Positions 35,148 through 46,169 of a stretch of DNA of 64,000 bases are shown here, piece after piece. The stretch is from Cricetomys ansorgei (taxonomy: Eukaryota; Chordata; Mammalia; Rodentia; Nesomyidae), in the NCBI GenBank assembly GCA_026225945.1, contig JAMJFZ010002561.1, positions 20,837 through 84,836 of the forward strand. The letters are read 5' to 3'. The stretch's first letter is position 1, and each line of letters begins with the position of its first letter. Made by a program: the position numbers and the translations under genes. The notes under the pieces were generated by a model. That model was not told where the DNA came from and made no database searches. It worked only from the letters and a program-made list of their open reading frames with translations.

Positions 35148-35275
35148 AGGGATGGTTTTTTAAGATATGCAATTCTAGTTGACTGTCGTTCTTTCAGACT
35201 TTTGATAATTTTATTCTACTCTTCTTGCTCATATGGTTTTTAACAAGATGTCTGCCATCTTGTTAAAAGATGACC
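35041..35275 (-). mobile_element. Old L1, continuation after SINE cluster (antisense)
   Basis: CTTCTTTTAACATCCTGTAGTGCAGG, then (AT)n at 35100-35143, TTTGAGGGATGGTTTTTTAAGATATGCAATTCTAG, GACTGTCGTTCTTTCAG and AACAAGATGTCTGCCATC. These follow the reversed old-L1 segment that includes tctttaaacatttcttgtagtgcagg ... tgaaggatagttttgctggatatagaattct ... tttctttcag. This supports one L1 split by the SINE cluster, with part of the intervening sequence lost. Confidence 0.7.
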
Positions 35276-35279
35276 TCTG

Positions 35280-36255
35280 ATGAAGATGTCACCCTACCAG
35301 CGTTTAGATGGGAGAGCTCTGTGAATGACGGAGTCCAGGCAGGCTTGAATGCATTCGATGGCGAGTAGGAATTGACACCCTGAGGCAGACCGCCAGGAAG
35401 CTGTCGAATACACATACAGAGAAGAGGGAGATCTGTTACACGCAAACACAAAGCTCCCTGCATGCCCACAGCTGATTGTTCCAAGGAAGAGATGTAATCT
35501 AAGCATTTAGATGTGGGCTTCAGAAGTAGAGGGCGACAAAATTACCATCTCAGATCTGTGAGCACTGACAAAATACTCGGTGTTAGAAAACATCAGAGAG
35601 AACTTTTAAACAGCTTGCTCTACCTTGTTAGGAAATAGTCATTCTTTTATTTGTTCAGTTTTAGCCTTGAGTCCAACCTTCGGTGGGAAGTGTGGGTAAA
35701 ACGTGGCATTCACTGGATACATTTCATCTTGCTTTTGATAATGTTCCTCTTGGAAGAGAGCTTAGAGAATGGGAAGTTAAAAGATTTCCACTGTGACAAA
35801 GACATTTTAGTGAACAAGTCTAGGGGGAATGACTGTGATAATCATAAAAAAAAAAAAAAAAAAGAATTCAAAGACTCTGGAATCTAATTGGGCTGCCAGG
35901 AGACTTCCTTTGGTCGGGTCTGCCGGGTTGAAGGTCAGAAGGCAGGACAGGAACTCAGAAGATTTTCTTTCCTTTCTTCTTAAGCAAGTGACTAGATCTG
36001 ATGTAAGCTGTGGATCTAGTTCAAACCTGAAGCCTCCAACCCTCTCCCCAGGGTCTCCTTACTTCTGTTTCCTGCCCCATCACACGAGTGCCAGGCACGT
36101 GTTCTAGGGTGACATTTCCTTTCACTATATTTTTCCAGTTGTCCCTTCAAAGCATGGGAATGGGGAACTAGAAAACACTGCAGGACAGTGTGTTACCTTG
36201 CGGGTGAGTTTGGTGTCTGTTTACATGATGGTCCATTGTGGCTCAGAATATCTAT
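35280..36255. other. Non-coding interval, nothing recognised
   Basis: No repeat or exon was recognised. An 18-bp poly-A tract lies at 35846-35863 with no SINE body upstream that I can identify. Confidence 0.5.
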
Positions 36256-36261
36256 GAGTGG

Positions 36262-36450
36262 TGGGGCAGAGGTGGCACATGCCTTTAATCCCAGCACCCA
36301 GGAGGCTGAGGCAGGTGGATCTCTGTGAGTTCAAGGCCAGCCTGGTATCTGGAATGAGTTCCAGGACAGGCAGAGTTAGAACAGAGAAACTCTGTCTTGA
36401 GAAACCAAAATAAATAAATAAGTTAATTAATAAAATAAAAAATAAAAAGA
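36262..36450 (+). mobile_element. B1 SINE (sense)
   Basis: GGTGGCACATGCCTTTAATCCC, AGGAGGCTGAGGCAGGTGGATCTCTGTGAG, TTCAAGGCCAGCCTGG, GAGTTCCAGGACAGGC and GAGAAACTCTGTCTTGAG are all near consensus, followed by an AAATAAAT-rich tail to about 36450. GAATATCTATGAGTG at the left and GAATATGAATGATGAGT at the right may be a diverged target-site duplication. One of the best-preserved SINEs in the window. Confidence 0.95.
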
Positions 36451-36459
36451 ATATGAATG

Positions 36460-37850
36460 ATGAGTATCTAAATAATGAGGGTGCGTGTGTGTTTGTGTCT
36501 TACTGTGCATGTGTGGGTCCCATTCCTGCCAACTTGCCAGTTAGTTAGTTACTTGTCAGTTAACAGGGATGAAATAACTTAGAAGGGAAGGAAATTTTCA
36601 TAGGTTAAGAACATCCCAGTGTGGTATATAGTCTTAGAGAAAATTCTTGACGATATCCAAGACAGAATAATTGATCTCAAGTGCTATAATTCCAGCCTCC
36701 GGCATCACCTGTAGGCCTCAGCCGGAGGAGCTCATGGCACTATCTGGAGAGTTTCAAGGGAAACTGTGAAGGAAGTTGGGTTTCCTGCTCAGCCAGATCA
36801 GATGGATCGATCTTGGCGGTGAAACAGAAAAATGGTGTTTTAGTTGGATCACTCCGCATTCCTCCGGGCAGGCTGAGCTCAGACTTTCCAGGTGGTAACT
36901 TACTTTACAACGGATATTCTTTCAAAAGTCATAATTTGTGTCATGCTGCTCTTCTGTTTAAAAAGCCACAATGGTTCCATTTTACCCCCAATAAAATACA
37001 GAGAGTGCTTTTAAGAGCTTAATGAAATGGTAAAACATTGCTCTTCTGACCTTTCTGGCTTCACCCACCTTCTTGTTAACTCGGTGCCGCCTGCAAGGTT
37101 CGTCTTGGAACAGTCCAGAAACGCTCCTTCTCTCGGGCTTTGCGCTGTTTTTTTCTGTGCAGAATGCTTTTATTTCTGTCATGTCTACAAGGCTAATTCT
37201 TACCTTTTTACAGTTTTGGCTCAAAAAACGATCTTCCTCAGGACCATAGCCACCCTATTGAAAGCTCCAACCGCCTGGCGCTCCTTCGCCACACTGGGTC
37301 GATGGTTTTCCTCCACAGCGGTTACTGCATTCTCACACGCTACGCAAGCTAGCTCTTTATCACGTTTAGTAGTATCGTCTGTCTCTCTCTCTTTTCTCTC
37401 TCACTATAATGGTAGCTCCAGAGGGCACGAAATGTACTTTAGACAGCTGCCTGGTACATGACCATGGCTTGGCATGATGCTGCCTACTTAAGTTATTTGC
37501 TGGGTAAATCAAGTGGCGAATGTGAGAATGCCAGTCACGGCTGTGTTTTCTGTGTTCCGTTCCCTTATAGAAGGCATTTGTTTGTAGCTGTCCTAGAAGC
37601 ACGCATAGAAGGCCAGCTCACAGTTCTCATGCAAATTTGTGCTAGACCCGAGATGCAGACGAATTGTTACGAACTCAGAAAGAGTCTAAGGGAAGTCCCG
37701 AAAGTCAGTACTGTAGCCAGCACATTTGCGCTCAAAGTACGCGATGACTGTTAACGGTCCTCCACTACATGAGGGAGCTATTTTTGAAATGATTTTCTGT
37801 GCATGTCAACAACGGCCATAAAAAGGCATGATGTGGAAAAATGTTATTGA
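36460..37850. other. Non-coding interval, nothing recognised
   Basis: Open frames of up to 144 codons (37027-37461, plus) were examined: no domain, no splice sites in register, competing minus frames. An AT-rich part is followed by the CT/TA tract at 37852. Confidence 0.5.
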
Positions 37851-37851
37851 A

Positions 37852-37908
<57 letters not shown>
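37852..37908. repeat. (CT)n-(TA)n compound microsatellite
   Basis: About 27 bp of CT switching directly to about 31 bp of TA. Confidence 0.95.
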
Positions 37909-37911
<3 letters not shown>

Positions 37912-38419
37912 AATAGAAGTAAAAAATGTGTTATAGGCAAAAATAAAAGGTAATGGATTTATACTTAAAATTTACAACACCAATTTTTAAATTCTCCTGT
38001 AATCTGCAAGACATATAGAATGTAGCCAGTCATCTTTAAAACCTAAACTGCAGATTCCTAACTGTCAATCACAACAGGAGGACCTGGTTTCCCTCACTAC
38101 ACAAGATAAGGAGTTAAGCACACTTGAATATCACTTCTCTTCTTTTACCCTATACTCTTAGTTAATGTAATGTGTAGATGTGGTCAGTTTGCAGTTATGC
38201 TATTATGCTAACACTGTATTGGGTTCATACTTTAGTATTATGCTAATGTGGATTTTTGAAAACTTATTTGTCCATGATAGTGATGAATGGCATTGTAGCC
38301 TGATATCAGTTAAGCAGCAATTCTAGAATTTAAAATAGAAGTACCACAATTAAAAGAACGATAGTATCTAAATCCAGAAGAAGAGTCCATTTACAAATTA
38401 AAAGTTGCCCTTACTGATA

Positions 38420-38820
38420 GGAATGTTACCTTGCGTTCCAGGCTTGTGATGATTGGTTTTCATCGCCAAGGCGCCCATGTCTGTGCTAGTGTTTCCTGGG
38501 TGGCTTCGGTAAGAGAGAGACCCTTCTTGAATGCGAGCAGCATGCCCTGTGTAGTGAGTGCCATGAGCTGGGGGCTTAGACTGAGCAAAAAGGAGAAAAG
38601 CAGGTAGAGCATCAAGTCCATCTCTCTCTGCTTCCTGTCTGTGGATTCGGTGAGAGCAGCTGCCTCGTGTTACCGTTGCCACAGCAATGACGTCCAGGGC
38701 GTGCTTCCCAACCAGGCTGGGCGTATCCTCAGGCTGTGAGCCGAGATAAATCCTTCTTTTAGGTTCCTTTTGTCAAGCATTTTGTCACAGCGATAAAACC
38801 ACTAATATAATATTCCATTT
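38420..38820 (+). repeat. Rodent interspersed repeat, copy 3 (family unnamed)
   Basis: Contains TGCTAGTGTTTCCTGGGTGGC, GTCCATCTCTCTCTGCTTCC, GGCTGTGAGCCGAGATAAATCC, then TTTTAGGTTCCTTTTGTCAAGC, ATTTTGTCACAGCGATAAAACCACTAATA. The 3' terminus is the same style as at 18085 and 18900 (tgagcc.aaataaa..., ttgtcacagcaa...aactaa). A 94-codon minus-strand frame here is incidental. Confidence 0.6.
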
Positions 38821-39182
38821 TATTGTCTTATATTTTAAACCACAAACACTTCAATGGTCATATGAAATGATGTTGAAATCATGAATTAGCTCGAAGTTGC
38901 TGCTGGCAATTAGTATCTTATCGCGATTTATTTTTAATCTTCCATGGGTTTTTGATCGAAACAAACTATAGTTGGAATTTTAGGTACAAGTAATTTTTTC
39001 CCATAAATATATAAGGAGATCCTATACTTTATTGTACTTGTTAGAAATGCAAGTATAAACAGCCATAGAGAATTCTAGAACAACATGTCAGATCTTGTTA
39101 TGGATTAGAATATCTTGCGTTTCTATATCTGATTTTGGATGATGTGTTAACTGAAAGTTATAACACAAAGAAAAACTCACTT

Positions 39183-39185
<3 letters not shown>

Positions 39186-39222
<37 letters not shown>
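39186..39222. repeat. (CA)n microsatellite
   Basis: A pure CA run of about 36 bp with no SINE adjoining. Confidence 0.95.
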
Positions 39223-39224
<2 letters not shown>

Positions 39225-40660
39225 CAACAGACATTGAACTGAGTACACTGTAAGGGTATTGAGTAGGACAAGACTTTTTAGACTGATCTGGACTGTGTAA
39301 GCTCACTGATGGAGTGTGTGGGGCTGGGCTGGGTATGCATGATCTCTACTGTGTTGTTGGGACTGGTGTGAATTAATATTTAGCCTAAGTACATATTAAA
39401 GGATGAACGGTAAAACATGTGCTGCTTTGCATGTATGATATTAAAACCCAGTAGCACTCTGTGGTCCTAGTACCACTGAGCACTGTGCAGAGTTGTCGGC
39501 ACGTGCTGATAATAATACTTGGTCTGGTTCTTGGTTAGTTTAACTATTAAAATATTATTATTAAAACAGGATGCTTAATGATGCTTTAAATTCTTTGCAG
39601 AAAGGTCACCTTTTGGCCCCCATTCCAGCCAGATTATATTTCTGTCTGCAGGTCGCAGGAAACACCAGACTCTTTATAAACCTTCAGTCCTTAGATTCAT
39701 TAAAATTTAATTGATTTTTATTGGCATAATATTTCTAGATATTTTTGACGTACAGCGTGGCATCTGATCCATGGCTGTGGTAGAGAGTAATTAGCAGGTT
39801 ACCACCTGAAGCTTTCGTCATTTCTTCATGGCGAGTGTAGGCAAGTTCCTCTCTGTTAGCTGTTTCATGGTATAGAATGCCAGTCCTCAGATGTTAAAGG
39901 ACATTTTAAAATTAGTGACTTGCTCTCTTAGTGAAGGAACTTTCAGTGTTGCCCAACTCATGCTTGCAGCTCATAATTTTTTAATCCAAACACAATAGGA
40001 GGGAGGAAAAAATCCTCCCTTTGATCTGAATAAAGCATTGTCTGGAAGATTAAAATAAGTCTCACCAAAGGCCACTGGAAGGTGAACCAGCCGTAGTTTA
40101 AACATGTTATTGAAACTGAAAAATAGAAATCCTTAAAAGTTGAAACCAGGACAATGCAGGACTTTTCTAATGAGGCAAATCTCAGGAAAAGGGTGTAAGA
40201 GGCTGAAAGGCTTGAGGCCTCGAATATCTGCTTTTTCTGTGATATAACTCAGACGTTAAAGACATCGGACTTTTATTATGTTTTTGAAGACTGGAGCATT
40301 TTCCCATCAGTCCTTCTTAGAGCCTTTAGCATTCCTGTAGGTCCGTGTTAGCCTTCATGGTGCCTACAGCACTGGACACTGGCTGATCTCGCGATGGCGC
40401 CTCCGTCTTGGCCCCAAAGTGGGACATACAGCAAATGTGAACTTGCCCAGTGTCACATGGCCCTCATTAGTCACCGCGTTAGTTTTGTTAATCTGAATTG
40501 TTGAGATCCTGAATAAGAACTTATGTGGTCCTAATTGAATTCCTTAGCTGTCAACAATTTAATTTCTAAGCCTTTTTTTTTTTTATGTTTTCTCATCTTG
40601 AATGAATACCTTTGAGCTGTATGAAAAAGGATACTCTGTCTTCCTCCCCCGCCTCCACAG
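39225..40660. other. Non-coding interval, nothing recognised
   Basis: No gene or repeat was identified. A T-rich run occurs at 40572-40584. Confidence 0.5.
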
Positions 40661-40662
40661 AG

Positions 40663-40826
40663 TGTAGCCAGGTGCAGAGGCTCATGATTATAAACCTAGC
40701 ACTTGAGAGGGTGAGGCAGGGGGATTATCATCTGTTTAAGACCTGCTGGACTAGAGTTAGGTCCTGTCTTAATCAAAATCAGCAAACAAGCAAACAAATA
40801 AACAAATGAATAACCAAACCAACAAG
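40663..40826 (+). mobile_element. Diverged B1/proto-B1 SINE (sense)
   Basis: TAGCCAGGTGCAGAGGCTCATGATTATAAACC, AGCACTTGAGAGGGTGAGGCAGGGGGATTATC and AGTTAGGTCCTGTCTTAATCAAAATC, followed by (CAAA)n/(AATAAACA)n to 40826, follow a sense 7SL-derived monomer with its A-rich tail. The divergence suggests an old copy. Confidence 0.8.
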
Positions 40827-40899
40827 TAAGATATAACCAGAGCAAAGTAGCAGGACTTCAGGAGGAACGACCATCTGGCGGAGATATGGCCTGCGTGCT

Positions 40900-41003
40900 T
40901 TCAGGATTATACTCCCATGTCTGGATGGCTGAGGTATGCATGCTTGTATTTCAAGGATTTCACTCCCATGTCTGGATGGCTGGGGTGTGCATGCTTGTAT
41001 GTT
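40900..41003. repeat. 51-bp tandem duplication
   Basis: The unit ACTCCCATGTCTGGATGGCT ... TGCATGCTTGTA occurs at 40911 and again at 40962 (period 51), differing at a few positions (GAGGTATGC / GGGGTGTGC). A partial third copy is suggested by GCGTGCTTTCAGG just upstream. The 51-bp period keeps frame, so a 173-codon open frame (40886-41407) reads through both copies as an internal protein repeat. That frame lacks other coding support. Confidence 0.9.
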
Positions 41004-41594
41004 CAATGCATCCCTTAAGGTCACTCGCACAGAATTCATCAGCTGAAGAGCTTCATTTGTGGAATGTCTTTCCCTTGGTGGAAGTAAACATTTACGTATC
41101 TTATCTGAATCTCTTGGCACTTTCTAGCATTAATCCTTTGGCTAATTTTCGGATTCTAAATGCATCAGAAGAAATGATGGCAAGCCACACGTTACTTCCC
41201 TTCCCTGTCCGGACCCTCGGGTTCCTCCATTCCCATCGCATCATTTCTCACCTGCCTCTCCTTCCAAACGCACCTCCCCCAGGACCGGCAGCATCTTCTG
41301 GAATCCCCTCTCATCCTGGCTGTGTAAGGAAAGGAAGGGAGCAAAGAGACGGGCAAGGGCAGAAAAACCCAGGGACAGCTGCTCTGTTACAAAAGGCGAA
41401 CGGGTGAACAGTAGCCTAAGAGCAGCAAAGGTACAATTCAGACTTCAGATGACTTCTCAGAAAAACCGCGAAGAAATCAAAAGGCCACGTCTGTGAACTG
41501 CCAGAAGGAAGAGAACCTGCTGATGGTGTGAAGAAGTTGCAAAGACAGAGAGCACTGCGTTTCAACAACTAGGTCAACATTTAAAAAGGCGAAG

Positions 41595-41880
41595 CCTGCC
41601 CCTGGGACCCTGTTCCTCCTGCTGGGGTGCCTAGTCCATACTCATGTAGGGATTAGTGCCAGGCCCTGTTCCATCTTGTTGTGCCCTGTTTGAGCGGTAG
41701 CCCTGGGAGGACTGCCCTTTTCTGGGGAGAGAGGGGTGAAAATGGGTGGGTGAGGGTGGGGAGGGTAGATTTGGGGGTGAGAGGAGATGAGCTGGAAGGA
41801 GTGGAGGAAGGGGAGGAGAGGTGTCAGGATGTGTTATGCGAGAGAAGAAGAATAAGTAAGTGAATAAATTTTTAAAAGGT
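41595..41880 (+). mobile_element. Rodent L1 3' UTR (sense)
   Basis: GGTGCCTAGTCCATACTCATGTAGGGATTAGTGCC, GCCCTGTTTGAG, a long G-rich polypurine block at 41740-41830 and an A-rich tail (GTGAATAAATTTTTAAAAGG). Reverse complement of the same landmarks at 6176-6612. A 5'-truncated L1 copy with no ORF2. Confidence 0.8.
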
Positions 41881-42164
41881 GAAGAAACATGGCTTTAGAC
41901 AGATATTGAAGGCTTTAATGTAGCTGCCTATTGTCATAGCTACTAAGTTGGAAAGCATATGGTTTCCAAATATTTGTAAGCTTTTGATAGCTAGGATTTT
42001 CTTAGGCAGTAAATCTGATTGCTGGTTTTAAAACTAATTTCAACATATTCCTAGTCACCAAAATGTCATCATTTTAGGGAAACCATCCAAGACTATTTTG
42101 TAAAAATTGCTTCTATCATTTATACTTTATTTTAGTTTCTTCATAGTATTTTCATGACTCAAAA

Positions 42165-42222
42165 TGTATATGTGTGTATATATATGTATATGTGTGTGTG
42201 TGTGTGTGTATGTGTGTGTATT
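42165..42222. repeat. (TATG)/(TG)n microsatellite
   Basis: TATATGTG units flanking a short pure (TG)n run. Confidence 0.9.
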
Positions 42223-42389
42223 ATGTGCATTTACAATCTGCCTTTTCTGATAGAGGGGATAGACAGTTTTATTTACTGTTGTAGCTTCAAGACTTAGCAA
42301 AACCCAGACACGTGTTTAAGGCACAAAGCATACTTGCTAAGTAAAGGAAAATAACAGTTGATGCAATATCGATTGAATGCTTGGTTTTG

Positions 42390-42590
42390 GTCAATGTTAG
42401 ACTCAGTATTCATATAAATTTCAGTAAACGCATATAGTTATTAACCCTATTGCAAGGGCTAATATGTTAATATGTGTAATAACACATACTGTTATTAACC
42501 CTGAAGCTCTAAAGATTAAGTAACATCATAAAGTCCCCCACTATTTGGTGGACTTCAGATATTGATTCTTAGGAGAGTTCATTTTGGGGC
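42390..42590 (-). repeat. Possible MIR remnant (antisense)
   Basis: ATTCATATAAATTTCAG, TAACCCTATTGCAAGGGC, CATACTGTTATTAACCC, TAAAGATTAAGTAACATCATAAAGTC and GACTTCAGATATTGATTC roughly follow the reversed MIR core (taacttaatcctcacaac, ctattattatcccc, gaggttaagtaacttgcccaaagtca). TGTTATTAACCC-type sequence appears twice, suggesting a small internal duplication. Confidence 0.45.
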
Positions 42591-42624
42591 AAGATGTTTA
42601 AGACAATATTTATTTGAAGATTTA

Positions 42625-42625
42625 G

Positions 42626-42666
<41 letters not shown>

Positions 42667-42678
42667 ATATATATATAT
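42625..42678. repeat. (TATC)n tetranucleotide microsatellite
   Basis: About ten uninterrupted CTAT units (42625-42665) followed by a short (TA)n run at 42666-42678. It directly precedes the 3' end of an antisense B2, as if expanded from the SINE tail. Confidence 0.95.
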
Positions 42679-42915
<237 letters not shown>

Positions 42916-43199
42916 TTAAGGACAGGTTGAGGACAGGCTCACCTAGAGCCGCAGGAGACACTTCAGAAAGCTTTACATAGTTCGCCAGTGGTGGTTGAGA
43001 GGCGACTGGAGAGTGTGTGAGGCCCAGTCTGAGACTGAAGGTGAAGAAACCGTTGGGTTTCACACGATTAAAACTTATGATATAGATCTTTTCTGAGTCA
43101 GGTTGAGTGGCTCTCCTGCTCATTCAGGTGAATTACAAAAATTTTACTCTCTAGTCAACCTCAAATTCACTGTCTGTAGCCTCGCCTTAGAAATATATT

Positions 43200-43465
43200 T
43201 TTAATACACACACAACAATAATTGAGCATATTTAAAGGGCGTATAGTGATGCTTCTTCTGTACATGCAGGTAATGGGTAAGGATCAGATTATGGAAGTTG
43301 GGATATTTATTATTTCAAACATTTATCACTTCTTTGTGTTCAAATCCTCTCTAGCTATTTTGAAATATGTGAATGACCTGTGTCGACATGTGTTGATGAC
43401 TGTCATACACTGCCCCACAGAACATTAGAAGGTTACTCTTCTGTCTAACTTCACCTCTGTAAGCT
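43200..43465 (-). mobile_element. Old L1 3' UTR fragment (antisense)
   Basis: ATTTATCACTTCTTTGTGTTC, AAATCCTCTCTAGCTATTTTGAAATATGTGAATG, CTGTCATACACTGCCCCACAGAACATTAGAAGG and CTTCTGTCTAACTTCACC line up with the reversed L1MA/L1MB-type 3' region (tttatcatttctttgtgttggg, aaaatcctctcttctagctatttgaaatata, agtcaccctgctgtgc, acttattcctcctatctaac). Confidence 0.8.
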
Positions 43466-43625
43466 CTGGCCCATGGGGGTAGCTCCAGACAAAATGTAGA
43501 GTGCAGATATTCTGTAATCATTGTTCTTCTATTCTGGAATAAATCCAGCTTCCCATGGGAAGTATCTAGTTTCGGCAGAGGAGGTCCTTAAGGAGAGATT
43601 GTTTCCCCACAACAATCTCTTGACG

Positions 43626-43936
43626 TGGGCTGGAGAGATGGCTCAGTGGATAAAGTGCTTGGACTGGAGAGTTGTATTCCCAGAATCTACTTAAATGCTG
43701 GTTAGCCCTGCCTGTGATCCCTACCCATAGGAGGCAGAGACAGGGAATCCCTTGATCAAAATGGGTAGCCAGACTAGCTGAAACAGCAAGATCTGGGTTC
43801 AATGACAGACTCTGCCTTGGTAAATGAAGTGCATAGTGGCAGGGGAAGACACATGGTGTCTTGGATCTCTGCAAACACATGCATGAACATGCATCTGGAC
43901 ATACACAAGTGAACAGGTATGTGCACGCCACACATA
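43626..43936 (+). mobile_element. Composite rodent SINE (B4-like), sense
   Basis: GGGCTGGAGAGATGGCTCAGTGGATAAAGTGCTTGG (tRNA-like head), CTGTGATCCCTACCCATAGGAGGCAGAGACAGGGAATCCC (B1-like), GGTAGCCAGACTAGCTGAAACAGCAAGATCTGGGTTCAATGACAGAC, GAAGACACATGGTGTCTTGGATCTC and a CA-rich tail. Sense-strand counterpart of the elements at 32888 and 34228. About 310 bp and near full length. Confidence 0.85.
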
Positions 43937-43937
43937 G

Positions 43938-44071
43938 ATCTGGAGAATGGCTCAGTGATTAAGAGCATGCATTACTCTTGCCTAGGGTGGCTCATAATGT
44001 CAAGGAATCCAATATGCTCTTCTGGACGTCATGGGCACCTGCACTAATATGTATGCACATGTGCATGTGTA

Positions 44072-44113
<42 letters not shown>

Positions 44114-44132
44114 TTAAAAACAAAATAGATCT
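43938..44132 (+). mobile_element. B3/B2-family SINE with (CA)n tail (sense)
   Basis: GATCTGGAGAATGGCTCAGTGATTAAGAGCATGC, GGTGGCTCATAATGTCAAGG, GAATCCAATATGCTCTTCTGG, GGGCACCTGCACTAATATG, then (CA)n at 44074-44110 and AAATTAAAAACAAAATAG. The (CA)n lies at the position of the SINE's 3' tail. It follows the composite SINE directly in the same orientation. Confidence 0.88.
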
Positions 44133-44159
44133 TTACAAAAATTTGATGTAAACAATTTA

Positions 44160-44400
44160 AAATTGTGGGAAAAGTAGAATCTTATGAAGACCCTGTGCTC
44201 ACCAATTGTTTTTTTTAGTTTGGTAATTATCAGTTCATAGCCAAACATATTTCATCTGAATAGCCTTGAATCCCTAAATATTTTAGGATGTATCTCTAAG
44301 AGATCAGGACCACTGGAACAAATGGCTACAATATAATTGTCCCACCCATAGAAGTGATAATTTTGAAGATCGTTACTACTATAATATTATTATATTCTTC
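44160..44400. repeat. Ancient eutherian L1-like fragment
   Basis: CATAGCCAAACATATTTCATC, TGAATCCCTAAATATTTTAGGATGTATCTCTAAGAGATCAGGACC, AATGGCTACAATATAATTGTCCC resembles a common eutherian repeat containing cctaaatacttcagtatgcatctctaacagataaggac ... ataaccacaataccattatcac. The exact family was not assigned. Confidence 0.55.
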
Positions 44401-44444
44401 CAGAGTTAAGGAGAGAGGAACTTCAAAAGGGATGACAAAGCATC

Positions 44445-44800
44445 TGTATCACGTACTTTTCTCATACGTGTGACAAAAGCTACCTGAGGGGTGAGGGTTT
44501 ATCTTGAGAGATTTGGTCCATCATGGTGGCAGCAGGAGCGTAAGGCATTGATCACACACCTTTGGTAGATAGGAAGCCGAGAGATATAAGTAACTGCACT
44601 CCACTGGTTTTCTCTTCTTATCCAATCAGGAACCCCAGCCTATTATATGGTACAGTTCACGTTCAGGATGAGTCTTCCCTCTTCACTAAGAATACCCTCA
44701 ATAGCCACAGATACATTTTTGCTAGATAATCCTACACTAGTTAAGTTGGCAGTAAAGACCAAGCATCATAGAATCCAGGGTTTATCCCAAGAGGAAGCTC
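44445..44800 (-). repeat. Rodent repeat, opposite-strand copy of 27968
   Basis: GTTTATCTTGAGAGATTTGGTCCATCATGGTGGC, AGCAGGAGCGTAAGGC, CAGGAACCCCAGCCTATTATATGG, CAGTTCACGTTCAGGATGAGTCTTCCC and CACTAGTTAAGTTGGCAGTAAAGACC. The last is the reverse complement of a diverged GTCAACTTGACAC head. Inverted relative to 27968-28350 and missing the B-type tail detail. Confidence 0.7.
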
Positions 44801-46150
44801 TTCTTATTTCTAATTAAGCTTGAAGCTGTTGTAGTTACTGGAATTCATGGAGATCTGTAGCTGTAGTAACTGTGGTCACAGGCAAGGAACCGTCAGAGTG
44901 GACCGAGTACTGTAAGAACTACAGCTGTTCCCTCCTGCATTCCCACATCTGGCCCTACCCTAGCATTGGGCTGGACTCAGCAAGCAGCCAGGGGGAAGGG
45001 CGGGCTGCTATGGTTCATAGCTGTCAGTCTCTGAACACAGAGTAAGAAGGGGAAGGGTGCAGTTGATTTGGAGTTGCATCTCTCCTTCCCACCCAGCTTC
45101 ACGAGGGTCCCTCCGGGACATGCTTTTCTTTTTTTTGGAAAGGATGCCTTTTGAGGCGTGCACTCAGTACCTGAAGCCTTTCACAATCACTTTGGGCTGT
45201 ACACATTCTCCACATAACAGAAGAAGAAACTTATCTACTTTCTCAACAGGCATGAACTGGTGGCGTTAGGTATGCTTTTAAAGGAAGTGCTCTTCTTTCT
45301 CCCCTTCGAGTGTCATTACTCTTTTCAACTGATTTTTTTTGTACTACAAAACAGGCTCTGTTTCAATATACTACCTTCTAGCATTGATAAATCAAGGCAC
45401 AAGGAAGCGCCACTAATCGCCTCTGGAAGATACTTTGCTTTGCTGTGTTCCAATTAGGTTTAAGATATTTAGATGAGAAAACGGAGTTCTGGTGCATTTA
45501 AGATAAGCCTCCAGTAAGAGGCAGCTTGGAGTTTGCCATTGGAAGCTGGCAGGGGTTATAAAATCCGAAGACTAGTTAAATAAATCCTTTGACTGTTAAG
45601 TATGTAGTAAGATGGGAAAGAGGAATCAGAAGACTGCCTAGTCTAGTGAGAAGAGAGAACAGGTGTTATTTACAATTGTCTTGGTTACCCAGGTAACCAT
45701 TCCTTTTCTGTAAGAAAGCCATTCCAGAGACTTGAGTAGATGGAGGAAAAAGACTCACGGTCTTGCTGCCCATGTCTGTCTCCTTGGGTCTAAGAGAAAG
45801 ACAAAAAGGCCTATTGGATAAAGGAGTGGAGAAATCCATGAACGGGAGTGTTGGTAGAGAGGGCGGACCCTGGGGAGGAAGGCTGTCCTGTTACTGGAAC
45901 ACTCTGCTCAAAGCTGAAGAAGGGGGAGAAGAGGCTCAGGGTCTCCGAGACTTTCCGAAGAACAGACTCCCCATGTAGCTCCTGCTTCTCATAAACTGGA
46001 AGGTCAGATGATTACAGTTCTGGAGGAAAACCAGAGATTCAGAGCCATAGCCCTTTTAGAACATAGAACGGTGACCTGACACTTTTATGACCAAGAGATA
46101 TAACACTTCTTACAAATATAACCAGGAGAGTTAAATAACCTGTCAGGGAG
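44801..46150. other. Non-coding interval, nothing recognised
   Basis: No exon or SINE was recognised. Short plus-strand open frames (45057-45457, 45763-45978) lack motifs. Confidence 0.5.
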
Positions 46151-46169
46151 AACATATATAATGGTGGTT

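Noticed and set aside
37027..37461. 144-codon plus-strand frame
   Set aside because: No recognisable domain, a competing minus-strand frame overlaps it, and no exon signals were seen.
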